DNA of 64,000 bases from Asterias amurensis (GCF_032118995.1 NC_092665.1:6133501-6197500), one strand, 5' to 3'; shown: positions 1 to 14,200, counted from the stretch's first letter. A program made the numbers and translations. Notes: generated from the letters alone by a model not told the origin.

Positions 1-39
1 TTTAAAATTACCCTTTAAGGGCAAAGGCAGGACATATAA

Positions 40-355
40 GGACACTTTCAAGCACTAGTGAGTCTTTCCATTTGGTGTATCTCAACATATTCTTAAATTA
101 ACAAACCCGTGAACATTAATTTGAGCTCAATTGGCCGTCGAAGTTGCGAGAGAATAATGGGAAGGCACCCCTTGTCGCACAAGTTGTGTGCTTTCAGATG
201 CCTTGAATTTGAGACCTCAACAGTTCGAGAAAGTACTTCTTCTCAAAAACTAGTTTTCTTCAGAGAGAGCCGTTACTCACAATGTTTTATACTATTAACA
301 TCTCTCCATTGCTCATTACCAAGTAAGGTTTTTATGCTTACAATTATTTGTTGAA
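40..355 (+). mobile_element. TTAA-type MITE copy (degenerate)
   Basis: This is a diverged member of the most common dispersed repeat of the window. Recognisable blocks are the 'GGTGTATCTCAACATAT' segment, 'TGAGCTCAATTGG', 'CGAAGTTGCGAGA', 'GTTGTGTGCTTTCAGATGC' and the 'TCACAATGTTTTATACTAT' block near the right end. Better copies at 14550 and 31674 show ends close to TTAA-AGGCAGTGGACACTATTGG. The 81-codon open frame inside it is not a gene. Confidence 0.75.
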
Positions 356-1990
356 TTTTGAAAGGTATTAGAAAATGTTTCAAAGCAACAGAATTTAGCC
401 ATCAACTTATGGTTTGGTGTAACGTACCCCAGAAAAGGTGTCTTCAAATTAAAATCCTCAGTTTGAAAAAAAGTTGTTAAAGCTTGACTTGAGTAGTATA
501 GTAAAACGTTCGTGTAAAAAGCAATACACAACTGGCCTTATGTTGCTTTATGTGCTTGCAAATTAGTCTGTTCCGACAAAATACATTAATATTGACAGTG
601 TATTTTCTTTTTATTTGACCTCGTTTGAGGTAACAATTTAATTTAAAATTTAATAAATGTCTGTACAATGATAAAAAGCGAAACTGCCGTTGGAGTTTCG
701 AGCCAAGGGGGCAATGATGTGTCATAGAAACAATTAGGTGATTTTTTTTTTGCTCGAATAAGATGAACATTTTATGTTTATTTAAACAAAACTAACTTCG
801 GTGTGCTAGTGTATTCAACACATTCACTTTGCTTACCAATCGGGCACTTCGAGCCGGATGGTGGCGCATTACTTCTTCCTTTTAATTTGTTTAAGTTTAC
901 AGATTTTAGTGATTGGTAAATGTAAATTTAATCATTCGATAACTACGTTGTGGGGATTGATAAAAAGTGATCAGACAGAAACAAAATCACACTACAATTG
1001 CACGCACGTTAATCTCCCCAGCTGATGGCTCTGTGGTGCCCGGAAGCTCAGTGGTGACCTTATCATCGTGAGACTTACACGGTCTATTGGAGGGAAATGG
1101 TTGATCACCCTGGGGAGCCCCATGTGACCTTGACGTCACATTTGAAATAATATTTACAAACTGGGGGGGGGGGGGCGAACGCACACACTAAGCCCACAAT
1201 AACATCCGAGTATTATAAATAACGCCCTCTGTTGGTCTAACAATTGTGCAGCCTTAGTTTTAACCATGGCTTTAATCTCCTCTAATATTCGGAAAGGCGA
1301 GTGTCAAAGGTTTCCGATGATACCATAATGAACGTAGGGGGTACCGAACGACAAAACTGCAAGGAATACAAATCAGCGATACTTCGCGCTATGTAGAAAT
1401 AAAAAGGGACACAAATGAAACCAAAGTACGTTTACTTAACAAAATCATGATTTTTTTTTTTTTAGCTTTATGACTTCAATTAAGTTATCTGAATATTGAC
1501 AATGAAAATATTGATCCTAAACTAGTAGAACAAAAACATTGTTACAAAATAAAAACCTCTCCACAACGACCCCTTCCACATAATGTAACCGTCCATTGCA
1601 CGCTAATGCATTGCGCGAAATTGTACTCATTTTCACAGAGCGGGTCACTGGTCTCTGGCTACCACGGCAAACAAGTATATGGACAAGGCGAGGAAACACC
1701 AGGGCTACGTTAATATAAAGATCACATGTTCAAATGTCAAAGTAATTTGATTTTTGGGATTTGTTTTCATCAAACATTAAACAAAAATGTATCCAGCCAG
1801 TTTCTCATTTAGGCCTGGCGTTCTTTTCTTTTTTTGTATGTTTGATTCAAAAGTGATATTACTGGAAAAAGTCGCTTTGATTTAAGCAGCTGTGAAAACG
1901 GTTAACATATGTCATGTTTGTGGTTGTTTGTTTTACTGTTTGCAAACACGATTAAACTATAATATTGGCTGTCTTTGCTATAAACTGGAC
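356..1990. other. No gene recognised
   Basis: This AT-rich stretch lies downstream of the alkaline phosphatase stop. It holds a G-run near 1165 and a T-run near 1450. I see no exon-like sequence, clear repeat or RNA gene. Part of it may be 3' untranslated sequence of the minus-strand gene. Confidence 0.5.
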
Positions 1991-2020
1991 AAAATACATT
2001 CATTGAATTTATTTTTCAAT

Positions 2021-2277
2021 CTATAAACTTCCGTACGAAAGCTTCCGTACGAAAGAAAACAACAGTAAAGCCAAAATGGAATTTGGTCCTGTAGAGGGCG
2101 CCCCATTGTGGCAGTTTAACCCGGAAGCATATCTGACCACGTGGGCAATGTAGTGCTGTTCATGGACCCCGTGAAAAAGATGCGACGTTGGTCCATTGGC
2201 GTAAATAGTGACGTCTTTTCCACCATGAGTCTCTGAATCAATTGGGACAAGCGCTGGATGGTGAAAATCGGCAGCTT
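2021..2277 (-). CDS. ALP: ALP terminal exon with C-terminal hydrophobic tail
   Basis: The last exon begins after TTTGTGCAG with EAADFHHPALVPIDSETHGG. The His of ETHGGKD is a conserved zinc ligand. HGVHEQHYIAHVVRYASGL follows, then a small-residue stretch (NGAPSTGPN) and a hydrophobic run, as in a GPI-attachment signal. The stop is TAG at 2021-2023. An AATAAA lies on the minus strand at 2008-2013, only a few bases after the stop, so the real poly(A) site may be farther on. Confidence 0.93.
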
Positions 2278-5200
2278 CTGCACAAACAAATAATAAAACA
2301 ATGTTTATCACAATACAAGTAAAATAATTGTTTACACAAGTTAATGATTAACTCTATGAAATGGCAAAGGGGCACTTTCCCTTGGCAAAATCGTGTTTGC
2401 AAAAACTTCCCTGTAACTTTGCCAAGTTATGTGTTTAATATTTAAAATATTTCAAAAAGTCTGCATATACTCGGATTTAATTTTACTGAGTGCTGTACTT
2501 GAGTGGTATAAACCAAAACTCAAAGTAATCAATTGAAGCTTTACCTGTGTTGGTATCCGTCAGATTCCGTCTCGAACCAATACTTTTTAAGCTGTTTAAC
2601 TCCTCAATTCCTCCAGGGCCGTTTGCATATGAGAGTGTTGTAAACGGCAAACCATCATTCATCAGACCTTGACGTTTATGCAAAACCATTTTGTTGTAAT
2701 TAGAATTTAGATATGAATGGTTTGACGATGAATCACCATTCACTTATAGAAAACTGAGAAGCTTGCACAACTTGTTAACATTACTTACTGGTCAGAATTC
2801 AGTCTGCATTCGGGTAACTTAACGGAGTTTACTTTTTGTTTCAAAACATAATAAAGCTGCAGTCTATACAAACAGTTGGATTTATCGAGAGATACCGCCC
2901 TTTGAAAAAGGGGAAGTAAATAAATAATAATAGTTAGAAACAGTCTCTCTTTAAATTCATTGTATATTATTTTGCATACAAATGATATTTTGACAGATAT
3001 AGCTTTTAATTGTTCAAAGACACTGGCACTATTGGTAATTGTCAAAGACAAAAAAATATCAAACGTCGAAGTTGCGAGATAATAATGAGAGAAAAACACC
3101 CTTGTCACAAGAAGTTGTGTGCTTTTAGATGCATAGTTTATATACATCAAACTCTAAGTCTGAGGTCTAGAAATCAAATTCGTGAAAAATTACTTATCGA
3201 AAACTACGTTACTTCAGAGGGAGCCGTTTCTCACAATGTTTTACACTATCAACAGCTCTCCATTACTCATTACCAAGTCAGGTTTTATGCTAATAATTAT
3301 TTTGAGTAATTACCAATAACAATAACATAACATAACATAACAATTAATATTTATAAGGCGCTATTCCATCAAGATCATAGCGCACTAGAAAGAAATTAAC
3401 TTGGAAAAAGGTGAGTCTTAAGGACTTTACGAAAAGCAGACAGAGTATTAGATTCCCTAATGGCAGTTGGGAGATTGTTCCAAATCATGGGCCCAGCTAC
3501 AATGAAAGCATTCTGACCTAAAACTTTGTTTGCTCGGGGAACATTCAAGCGAGTGATGTCAAGCGTGGACCGAAGAAATCGTGGAGGAGTGTAATGTGAC
3601 AGTTAAGTGATAATAATGAGGTGTAGTTTTGTTATAGCATAAAAACGAGAAGAGCAATCTTAAAATGGATTCGTTCTCTAATTGGTAGCCAATGAAGTTC
3701 CCTAAGTGATGGGGTAATAATATGTTCTCTCAAGGGTGTGGAACATACTAAACGACCTGCACTAGTTTGTAGTCTTTGAACTCTGTCCAATTCATATGAC
3801 GTTGCACCAAATAAAAGGAGATTGCCATAGTCAATACGAGAGAGGACTAAAGCTCTGACAACATGATGGAGAGTATCCTTATCCAGGTACCGTTTGATTC
3901 TCCTTAAGTTACGTAATTGAAAATTTATTGATTGGCAGAGGCTAGAAACTTACTTGCTCATTGTAATATTATTATGAGAATCAAATTTTATTTATAAGTT
4001 GCTGACAGAATCAGTAGGGTATGGTGGCCCTGAAGGGACATCGCACATCGCAAATATCTTTGCAAATATTTGCGATGTCGCAAATATCTTTGCAAATATC
4101 TTTGCAAATATTTGCGATGTCGCAAATATCTTTGCAAATGTCTTTGCAAATATTTGCGATGTCGCAAATATCATTGCAAATATCTTTGCAAATATTTGCG
4201 ATGTCGCACATTTTATCGCATACCTTGTCGCATACTTTGTCGCATAGTTTGGATATTTGTGGCGAGAAATTTGTCAAGAGCCTAAAGGGCTTCATGACGT
4301 CAGATTTGTGATGATAAAACTTTTTCTTGCGGCAGCCATTAAAATCCTTGGTTACCGTTCTATAAAATTGACAAATCTGTCTCTTTTGAGGGCGTTTTAC
4401 TATCAATAACAACAGTCTTCACCTGATATACCACCCATGAGAACGCGAACAATTTGCATCAATGATATTAAGGTAAGCTTTGATATAAAATGTAATTTTT
4501 TATGGTAATTTACTTCGCGTTAAAAATGACGGATACAAGTACGTGTGGCCGGTAACTTAGTGCTGCATCTAATTCGTGAAAATTGTCTTTTGGTTTTATT
4601 CTCAACATTTACTGATGAAGCCAAGCTACATTCGGGAATTTTTTGACAGGATAATATTTGTGAAAGTAGGGCTTGTCTTCTTAACTTGTTTATGGTTTTA
4701 TTTTTCGTTGGCAGACATCAAATTCCTTGTCTGCTGATTAAAAACGAAAGTTGTTTATAAATATTTAAATATAATCCCCAGGCCGAGAGCTGGATAGTGA
4801 TACATGTATTAGTTATAAATATTGCGGTTTCGTTTAAGCTGAACCGATTTTTTTTAAATAAACATTACATTGAACCCTGTTGTTACTTATGAATAATATT
4901 TCACTTTGTTCCCTTTTTTCAAGAAATGTTTTGTTGTAATGTAGGTCTACTTTATAAATAATAATATTTCATATTGTTTACTTCTGACTGATGTACGAGG
5001 TATTTAGTAATTAATTTGAGTTTTCTGAAGGGAAACACATTTCTTGGCAACTTAAAAAAGGTTACATGATTACATAAATTTGCATATTAGCCATGAACGA
5101 ATGAATGATGATACATGCACACCTGCACCAACTTATCAAGCAGGGGCTATATGGGTTGGGTGTTGGGGTGGGGGGGGGGGGACTTCGCTAGATAGAAGAA

Positions 5201-8200
5201 CACCCGTTGCTTGTGGAATAAGGATTCTAACATTTTTCTGTAGAAGAGGACTGGCATTCATCAACATTCTTACTTGTATCAACTTTTATTGTTTTATTTT
5301 ATCATGTAGGCCTACAAGTACAATGTAGAGTTGGAAGAGTGACTTTGGTGTGAGGAAAACCACCAGGCCGAGGTTCAAGTCTAATACTAATAGGGGCAAA
5401 AGGATACTTGAACACCGCCCATATCTGTCAGGTACGTACGGTATGAATCACATAATTGGTTTTTACCCATATTATACACCGATGTGTGTTATATAAGCAC
5501 TGTAAACTCAGTACTTACCCGAGTTCTGTGAAAACAAAAATCACAGGCAAATTACTCGGGTGGGATTCAAATCCACAACCTTTGCAATTCTAGAGCAATT
5601 TCATGCTAAACTAGACCACCGAGTTTGCCCAGTAGCTGAGGCAGTATGAATCCTAAATTTTAGCAGCTGCAAATGATGTTAAAATTGCACTGGGTTACGA
5701 ATATTCAGTTTGGTTTTTACTCTGGTAAGTGTTGAGTATATAGTGCTAACACCACATCGGTGTATATGGGTAAAAACCAAAATGAATACTATAAATATCA
5801 AGGCTGTGGCATTATTTACTCCGAAAAAGACGACGGTCTAAACCCACCCGTATACACTGTGCGTAGTGTGTAATCACACCGCACGACCCACCCGTATACA
5901 CCGTCACATTGCTGAACACTCGTCGTACGACTACTGTGCACAAGTCATCCGCACTCGTACCACTATTACCGCATGCAGAGGCCGTGTACTATGGCGTGTC
6001 AAACGTTGCATTATTCGATAATGTACAATATATGTGCGATGTTTCTCATATATATGCGATAATTGTCACATATGTGCGATATTCATTTGATGTATGCAAT
6101 AAATGTAATATATAAACAATAAATGTAATATATATGCAATAAATGTAATATATATGCAATAAATGTAATATATATATGCAATAAATTGTAATATATGTGC
6201 GATAAATTGTAATATATGTGCGATAAATTGTAATATATGTGCGATAAATTGTAATATATGTGCGATAAATTGTAATATATGTGCGATAAATTGTAATATA
6301 TGTGCGATGAATTGTAATATATGTGCGATAAATTGTAATATATGTGCAATAATTTGCAATATATGTGCGATAATTTGCAATATATATGCGATAATTTTTA
6401 ATATATGTTTGATAATTTTGTAGTATATTATATGCGATCATTTGTATGCGATGTTTTGTGACGGTATACATATGCGATAATTTAATATACATGTGCGATG
6501 TTCGTTCTTATATATGTGCGAAAATGGAATTGTGGGATATAGTATGGCTTCCTGTCCACTTGATCCCCGTATCCGTAATGTTTTAGATCGGGCCAGACTA
6601 TACTCTGGACGGTATAGTATGGTTCCTATGGTTCAATGAGATTGGCGTAGGGTTTATAGTGATGGTCAGGGTACGAGACTCGAGCAGCGTATTTCCGAAA
6701 TAGCCAGCCAGCCGCGTATTCGGATAATAGAACACATGCAGTACAGGGAGGTGACAAAATGTTGCATTTTGCTCAAATATGAAGGTGAAGATCTGTTTTA
6801 CTCCAACGAATTCTGCAATATTAGCATAATTTAGATATGTTAATTGATAATATGTCAATTTCATAGCTTCACATGATTAAAAAAATAATTTATAAAAAGT
6901 GAAAAACATTAACAAAACGTCAAAAAATGACCCGCAAACAAAAAGGCAAAAATTTTTATTTTTGTATTTTTTGCATTTTTTAAGGAAGATAGACTGGACG
7001 TATCAAATTTTGAGCTGGCTAAATTGGTCAACTATTATTGATTCTGCAATAAAAAGAAAATGTTTTAAGAAAATGTTTGTCTTATCGAAGGGTGTCACCA
7101 CCTTTTGCTCGCGGCTGACATAACTATAAATGTGGTGACTAAGATTCCAAAAATTTGAAAAATGATTTTGCAAACAAGACACAGTTGAATTTTTATAGCA
7201 CAAGAACTTTTAAGTTTTATTGACAACAATTAAAAATAATCAATCATGAGTGTTTCAGATATAGCTCGGTAATTTACTAACTTTAACTGTTCTACAATTT
7301 AAAGTCACCTGGAAATAGAAGTGTTTTTCTTTCAAACATAAGAGTATATGCTTACGAACAATAAAACAATTTATTTAGTAATTGATAAGACAAACATTTT
7401 CTTTTTATTGCAGAATCAATAATAGTTGACCAATTTAGCCAGCTCAAAATTTGATACGTCCAGTCTATCTTCCTTCAAGATTCTGGAACAAGAAAGCAAC
7501 TTTTTGTCTTAACGAAGGGTTCAAATTCTTTTCAAATTGTGTTTAAGTCCACCGTCTATGTAATTGGGCGGAATGTACATTGACAATGGCGTCAGAATAA
7601 CTGTGGTTAATCAACCACTAGATAGTGAACCAAATTTACCCAGCTCCAAAATTTGATACGCCCACTATATTAGTCTTGAAAGTTCTGGATTACAAATTAA
7701 ATGTTTTGTTTTAACGAAGGGTATAAATTCTTTTCAAGTTATGGTTTTGTATTTCACAGTGATGATTTTTTGACATATTAAAAAATGCAAAAAAATACAA
7801 AATAAATTTTTTTGCCTTTTTGTTTGCGGGTCATTTTTTGACGTTTTGTTAATGTTTTTCACTTTTTATAAATTATTTTTTTAATCATGTGAAGCTATGA
7901 AATTGACATATTATCAATTAACATATCTAAATTATGCTAATATTGCAGAATTCGTTCGAGTAAAACAGATCTTCACCTTCAGATTTGAGCAAAATGCAAC
8001 ATTTTGTCACCTCCCTGTACTGTATGTGTTCTATTATCCGAATACGCGGCTGGCCGGCTATTTCGGAAATACGCTGCTCGAGTCTCGTACCCTGACCATC
8101 ACTATAAACCCTACGCCAATCTCATTGAACCATAGGAACCATAATATACCGTCCAGAGTATAGTCTGGCCCGATCTAAAACATTACGGATACGGGGATCA

Positions 8201-11200
8201 AGTGGACAGGAAGCCATACTATATCCCACAATTCCGTTTTCGCACATATATAAGAACGAACATCGCACATGTATATTAAATTATCGCATATGTATACCGT
8301 CACAAAACATCGCATACAAATGATCGCATATAATATACTACAAAATTATCAAACATATATTAAAAATTAACGCATATATATTGCAAATTATCGCACATAT
8401 ATTGCAAATTATTGCACATATATTACAATTTATCGCACATATATTACAATTTATCGCACATATATTACAATTTATCGCACATATATTACAATTTATCGCA
8501 CATATATTACAATTTATCGCACATATATTACAATTTATTGCATATATATTACATTTATTGCATATATATTACATTTATTGCATATATATTACATTTATTG
8601 CATATATATTACATTTATTGCATACATCAAATGAATATCGCACATATGTGACAATTATCGCATATATATGAGAAACATCGCACATATATTGTACATTATC
8701 GAATAATGCAACGTTTGACACGCCATAGTGTACGGGGGCGTCATGTCGTGCGATGTGGTTAAGTTTACGCAGTGTACAATGTATACGGGTGGGTTTTTAC
8801 AGTGGCGTTTTTTCGGAGTGACAATTTGACTGCCGTAGCAAGGCTTAGCAAGGCTAACCCAACATCCTTTTGAGATGTTCCCGCTAATCAGTGGTGATCT
8901 GGAGTTCGAGAGACTTCCAAGTCAATCCCCCCTTGAATGTTAACCTTTGTTTTTTTATACACAGGGGGGGGGGGGGGGGGGGGGGTAAGAAAGAAAACTC
9001 TCTAAACCAACATTAAATCCCAAGAGCTAAAAAACAATTTTGTTTAAATACATTGTACAATGATCACCCGAATGGTTTGATTAATGCTATAATTTTGCAA
9101 TTTAAAATGTTGAGGGCTGCATTGATTATTTGATCATACATGTACTCAAGCATTGATTCATTGATCATACTCGAGCATTGATTCATTGATCATACTCAAG
9201 CATTGATTATTTGATCATACTCAAGCATTGATTATTTGATCATACTCAAGCATTGATTATTTGCTCATACTCAAGCATTGATTATTTGATCATACTCAAG
9301 CATTGATTATTTGATCATACTCAAGTATTTATTATTTGATCATACTCGAGCATTGATTATTTGATCCTACTCAAGCATTGACTATTTGATCATACTCATA
9401 CGGTTGTATCTTCTTCTAAATTCAGTTACAAGGATCTGCAGAAAAGCGTCAATGTGAGAAGCGTAACATGTGCTAACCAGTTCCGCATCAAAGCGAAAGA
9501 CCTGTTAGTTCATTTCAGAACAATATAAGATGTCATCAGTAGGCCTGCTGGGCAACAAGTGAAGTTTACTACTCATCAAACTTTGTAGTCACGACTTTGA
9601 AACTCGTTGCGACTATTTTAAACTCCTAAGATACATTGCGGCAAGTTGTTTGCCGCAGGCCCAATCAAGTAAAATTAATGTGCTAAAAGGATTGAAGTTG
9701 TTGGGAATAGTCAAGAGCGACACAATTGGAGACTTCCCAACGCTAGGTGGCAGCAGACTTACCGGGCAAACTTCTATTGTTTATGTAGTTATGAGCTTGC
9801 GCATAATTCTGAGAACAATGGCTTTGCCCGATAAGTCTACTGCCACCTATCGTCCTAGAAAGTCTCCTGTTGGTTCACCAAGCAGTAGTCGTGACTGTTT
9901 TTGTAGTAGTCATGGTAGCACGTCGACTATCTGAGTAGTTGAAAAATGGTATTTGTAACTCGACAAGGCAATCAATAGTCTCCACTTCGACACTTGTCAC
10001 ACTAGTCGCTTAGACTTAGTCATCGGTAGAGGAAATATCACCTGTGATTCAGCAGAAGAAACTTCACCAGTGTCGACAAAGATATAAAGCTCAATTCTAA
10101 ATGTAAAGTAACATAAAGCAAACTGACCTGTCCTTATTTGCTAATTTTTGCTAGCAACTATTCTACAGCTGAAAAATACAGTAAGAAAAAGCTTGACAAT
10201 TCCGAAATACTAACCTAACAGTTGACGAAATAATCATGTTGCTTTACTTTAAAGTGGAGATCATCATAGTTGCAATGAACTTCAAAATTGTTAAGTAACC
10301 TAACATTTTCCCAGCCTAATGGGAGAACACAAACAATTATTTATTAGCACCGTCTTTGTAATCTTAAAAAAAAGTTATTTAAAAAATCAATTGCTGTAAA
10401 TTGATACTTCTTTTGTTTAAAGGTAACTCAATTTATGATAAAATAAAGTTGTCATTGTAGTGCAGTATAGCTTGTATGCAGTTTTTACTTGATAGTCAGA
10501 GTATGTTGTTTTTATTCTAAAAGAATGTTCTAGTTTTTAACAACTTACCTTTCGAAATTTCCCTGCTTTCAGTTTCAATGCAATTTCAATTCCAGTTTCA
10601 TAAAGCGACGTTTTCAGAACGTTTTGTTGTTGATGAAAACAACCATCATTTGTTGGCTTTCACTAAAATAAGTCATTTTTCAATCAAGTGAAGCTAAGAA
10701 GTGGGCTGCTTTAATTATTACAAGTTATTGAGGTACTGTTACAATAATTAAACCATCAGAAAGCGAATATGCGTTTGTTACAATACAAAAGGTATGATTA
10801 TGTGTTTTGTGGTGGTGTTATTTTTTTAATTTTTATTTTACAATCAATAAATAAATGCCTCACACACAAAAAGCAGACGACGCACGTTTGTCCTCGTGCA
10901 TTATTATTTCCCCCATGATCCACCACGCCTGAAAATCCCAAGCCTGAAGCGTCAAGCCTGAGCCTTCGATTCGTAAACGCTCTATGTACACAGCAAGTTG
11001 TACTATGGTAAAGGCGCTTCGCCGCTCGCGGTTATGTTCTTTTTTTCGAGTGTTAAATTTTTGGGGCTGTGCGTGCTATCCGGTGTGCCGCGTGCGCCTT
11101 GACTAAAGGCTAGTGCAAGTTGTAATGGCATAAAAAAAAAACATGCGCGGACTGTATCCGACTATCCACCCGTGTGTACATGTTAATGGAATGAAGGCTG

Positions 11201-14200
11201 GAACCCAAACAACCCTTTAGGCTCTTGAAAAATTTCTCGCCACAAATATGCAAACTATGCGACAAAGTATGCGACAAGGTATGCGATAAAATGTGCGACA
11301 TCGCAAATATCTGCAAAGATATTTGCAATGATATTTGCGACATCGCAAATATCTGCAAAGATATTTGCAATGATATTTGCGACATCGCAAATATTTGCAA
11401 AGATATTTGCAATGACATTTGCGACATCGCAAATATTCGCAAAGATATTTGCAAAGATATTTGCGACATCGCAATTATCTGCAAAGATATTTGCAAAGAT
11501 ATTTGCGACATCGCAAATATTTGCAAAGATATTTGCGACATCGCAAATATTTGCAAAGATATTTGCAAAGATATTTCCGACATCGCAGATATTTGCAAAG
11601 ATATTTGCGATGTGCGATGTCCCTTCAGGGCCACCATAGTAGGGTCAATCGATGTATCAGTTTTATTTTCATTGAGCTTAAGCTTGTTAGAAGTCATAGT
11701 GTCCACTGCCTTTAAAGTTATATTTGTGGAAGAAACTTACCTCCTCTGCCGAGTATTGGACTACCACGATCAGCTGCTCCTCCTATAGATAGTACATGGC
11801 TATGGTCGGCAGTTACAATAAATAAAGTCTCCATTTCATTGGTCATTGACATCGCCTTGGCTACAGCCTTATCCGTTGCAATGGTATCATGCAGGGCGTG
11901 GTAGGCTAACCCGTCATGATGCGCATGGTCAATTCGGCCACCTTGGTGTATCAATTCAAGATAGTATGATTTATTTGTGTTTAAATTATTGACATTTTAT
12001 GATAAATCTGGTAGTGTGTCTTGTTCGTGAAGAATGTTCACGCTGTCACCATCTTGGTCATGTTCCCTGTTTCCATAATAGTAATGAATGCTAACATTCA
12101 TTGCGCAAACATGGCACCAGCCTCAGTTTGGTTACAATGGAGTATAAAGTCAAGATGGCCACACCGTGATAAAGGTTTATAATCACGCTGTCACCATCTC
12201 GGTCATGTTCCCTGTTTCCATAACAGTAATGAATGCTAACATTCATTGCGCAAACATGGCACCAGACTATTATTTTGTCCAGCCTCAGTTTTGTTACAAT
12301 GAGTTTGAATGGAGTAAAATCAAGATGGCCACACCGTGATAAAGCAACATCATAGACGGAGTTTTTGTCAACCAAGATTCGAAAACTAGGAATGGCCCTA
12401 GTTTTTAAAAATGTTTGTTTACAACCAAATTACAAGTTTGCAGAAAAGTCTACTTTGGTGACAAAATCTAGTAGGTTGGTTGCATGTTTGCTATATTATT
12501 TGGCCGTCCATGCCAACCTGCGTGGTCTTGTTATCAACAATGAAAATACATACAATCTGTGACTGGACAATGGCATCAAAGATGCCGGACAATGTAAATA
12601 CTCCATATAACGAGGTTTCAGATTGTCAATGATTTTCTAAGCCTCAAAAATAAGAGGTAGGGCCAATAACGATAACCTCTTGTGAAACAGCAGCAATGAC
12701 ACAAAGGGCTCATGTAGTCTTGTCCAAGGTCTTTTACGCAAGCACCGGCTCGCTACTATGAATTCAAGAACTGCATACTGCACGGTATATAACATTACTT
12801 AATACCGTGGGGTCGAAGCATGGTTTTTCGAGGTTGTTGTACCTCATACAACGAGGCTGCAACTAGACTCGGTATCAAGTACTGTTATGTATACCGTGCG
12901 GTATAGTATCTATGCAGTTCGTGAATTCAGAGCGGGTCTGTGCTAGCGTATAGAGCCTTGGACAAGGCTAGGGCTCATGAAACCAATTAACCAACACTCT
13001 ACAAAAACCAGAAACCTGTATGTTGTAATAATAACTTACCCTCAACCATAAGGAAGAACCCGTCTTTGTCCTTCTGAAGTATCTCAATAGCCTTTTCTAC
13101 CATCTCAGACAATGAGGGCTCACCCCTACGTCATTCATTCGGCTACCTTCAAATTGCATGTGACTGGGATCAAACAAACCTGAAAGGTAAGCAAAGTTAA
13201 TACCACTGTCAAATAAAAGTTTCTTTATTAAATCGTCCTGGTTAGTTATAAAGTTCAAACTTAAGACGGACACGTAATATTATTGTGATATAATAATAAT
13301 AAAAACTGAGTGCAAACAAAGTAATGTAATGCTGTACAACCAATAATTTTGGTCTGCTTGAATATAAAACGTGTTAAAGACACTGGGGACCTTTGGTAAC
13401 TGTCAAAGACCAGTCTTCACTTGGTACATCTCAACATATGCATAAAATATTACAAACCTGGAGCGCGTTTTGGCGACCCTAACCAGAAACATGTTTGAGC
13501 TTTGGCTATTGGTCGAGCGTGTTCGGTTGAACCGCTGTTCCGACCAAACCGTAACCGACTTGTTGGCTCGATTAGGCTTGGTTTTAAGATGGCGGACTCT
13601 AAAAACTAACGGAAAACGTACTGAAATTCTTTTAAAAATGAAATACTTTGAAGCATAACAATTAAATAATGTTGATAAAATTACAAAGACTAAGTTCCAT
13701 TCCTCGATAATAAAATGACGGCAATATATTTTGAGAACATAAATTTCCAAGAGATGTACCTACGTCATGAACTTTTTCTGGTTACCGACCCGTTTTCGCG
13801 TAGCTCTCTGAATTTTTTTCGGTCAGTGAATTTGACGTCAGCAACTTGTTTCTGGTCATGGTCGCCAAAACACGCCCCTGTTAAAATTTGAGCTCAATTG
13901 GTCGTCGAACTTGCGAGATAATAATGAAAGAAAAAATACCCTTGTCACACGAAGTTGTGTGCTTTCAGATGCTTGAATTCTGGATCAACGGCACCTAGCC
14001 TAAAGCCCAAGACAAATAAGTGACACAACCTTCGATACCAAAATGAAACCCTCTACCAAACCAACATCCTAGACCTATTTACATGAACATTTAGCCCAAG
14101 ACTTATGCGGCGCATAAAGGTTGTAGGCACAATCATCTTCCGAACGACAGACGATTGTTCGTACTTGTTCAAATTGGTACATAAAACAACAACTCACCTA

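Larger units (their letters stand above)
5818..8819. mobile_element. 3.0-kb foldback element with mirror-image arms
   Basis: The outer ends match as inverted repeats: ACTCCGAAAAA...AAACCCACCCGTATACA on the left and TGTATACGGGTGGGTTTTTA...TTTTTTCGGAGT on the right. Long arms follow: about 5985-6982 is the reverse complement of about 7783-8733, and 6983-7070 pairs with about 7405-7478. Each arm contains a 20-21-bp minisatellite. Each arm also contains the same 88-codon open frame, minus strand at 6598-6864 and plus strand at 7897-8163. No transposase was seen, so it is a non-autonomous element or an inverted duplication of one. A clear target-site duplication was not found. Confidence 0.85.

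Noticed and set aside
6046-6492. 148-codon Tyr/Ile/Thr repeat protein
   Set aside because: It is a translation of the 20-21-bp minisatellite; the mirror array at 8380 gives equivalent frames in the opposite orientation.
11110-11788. Long open frames (up to 198 codons) on both strands over the 42-bp satellite
   Set aside because: The unit length is a multiple of three and lacks stops in several frames; the same happens at 4018-4412. They are repeat artefacts.
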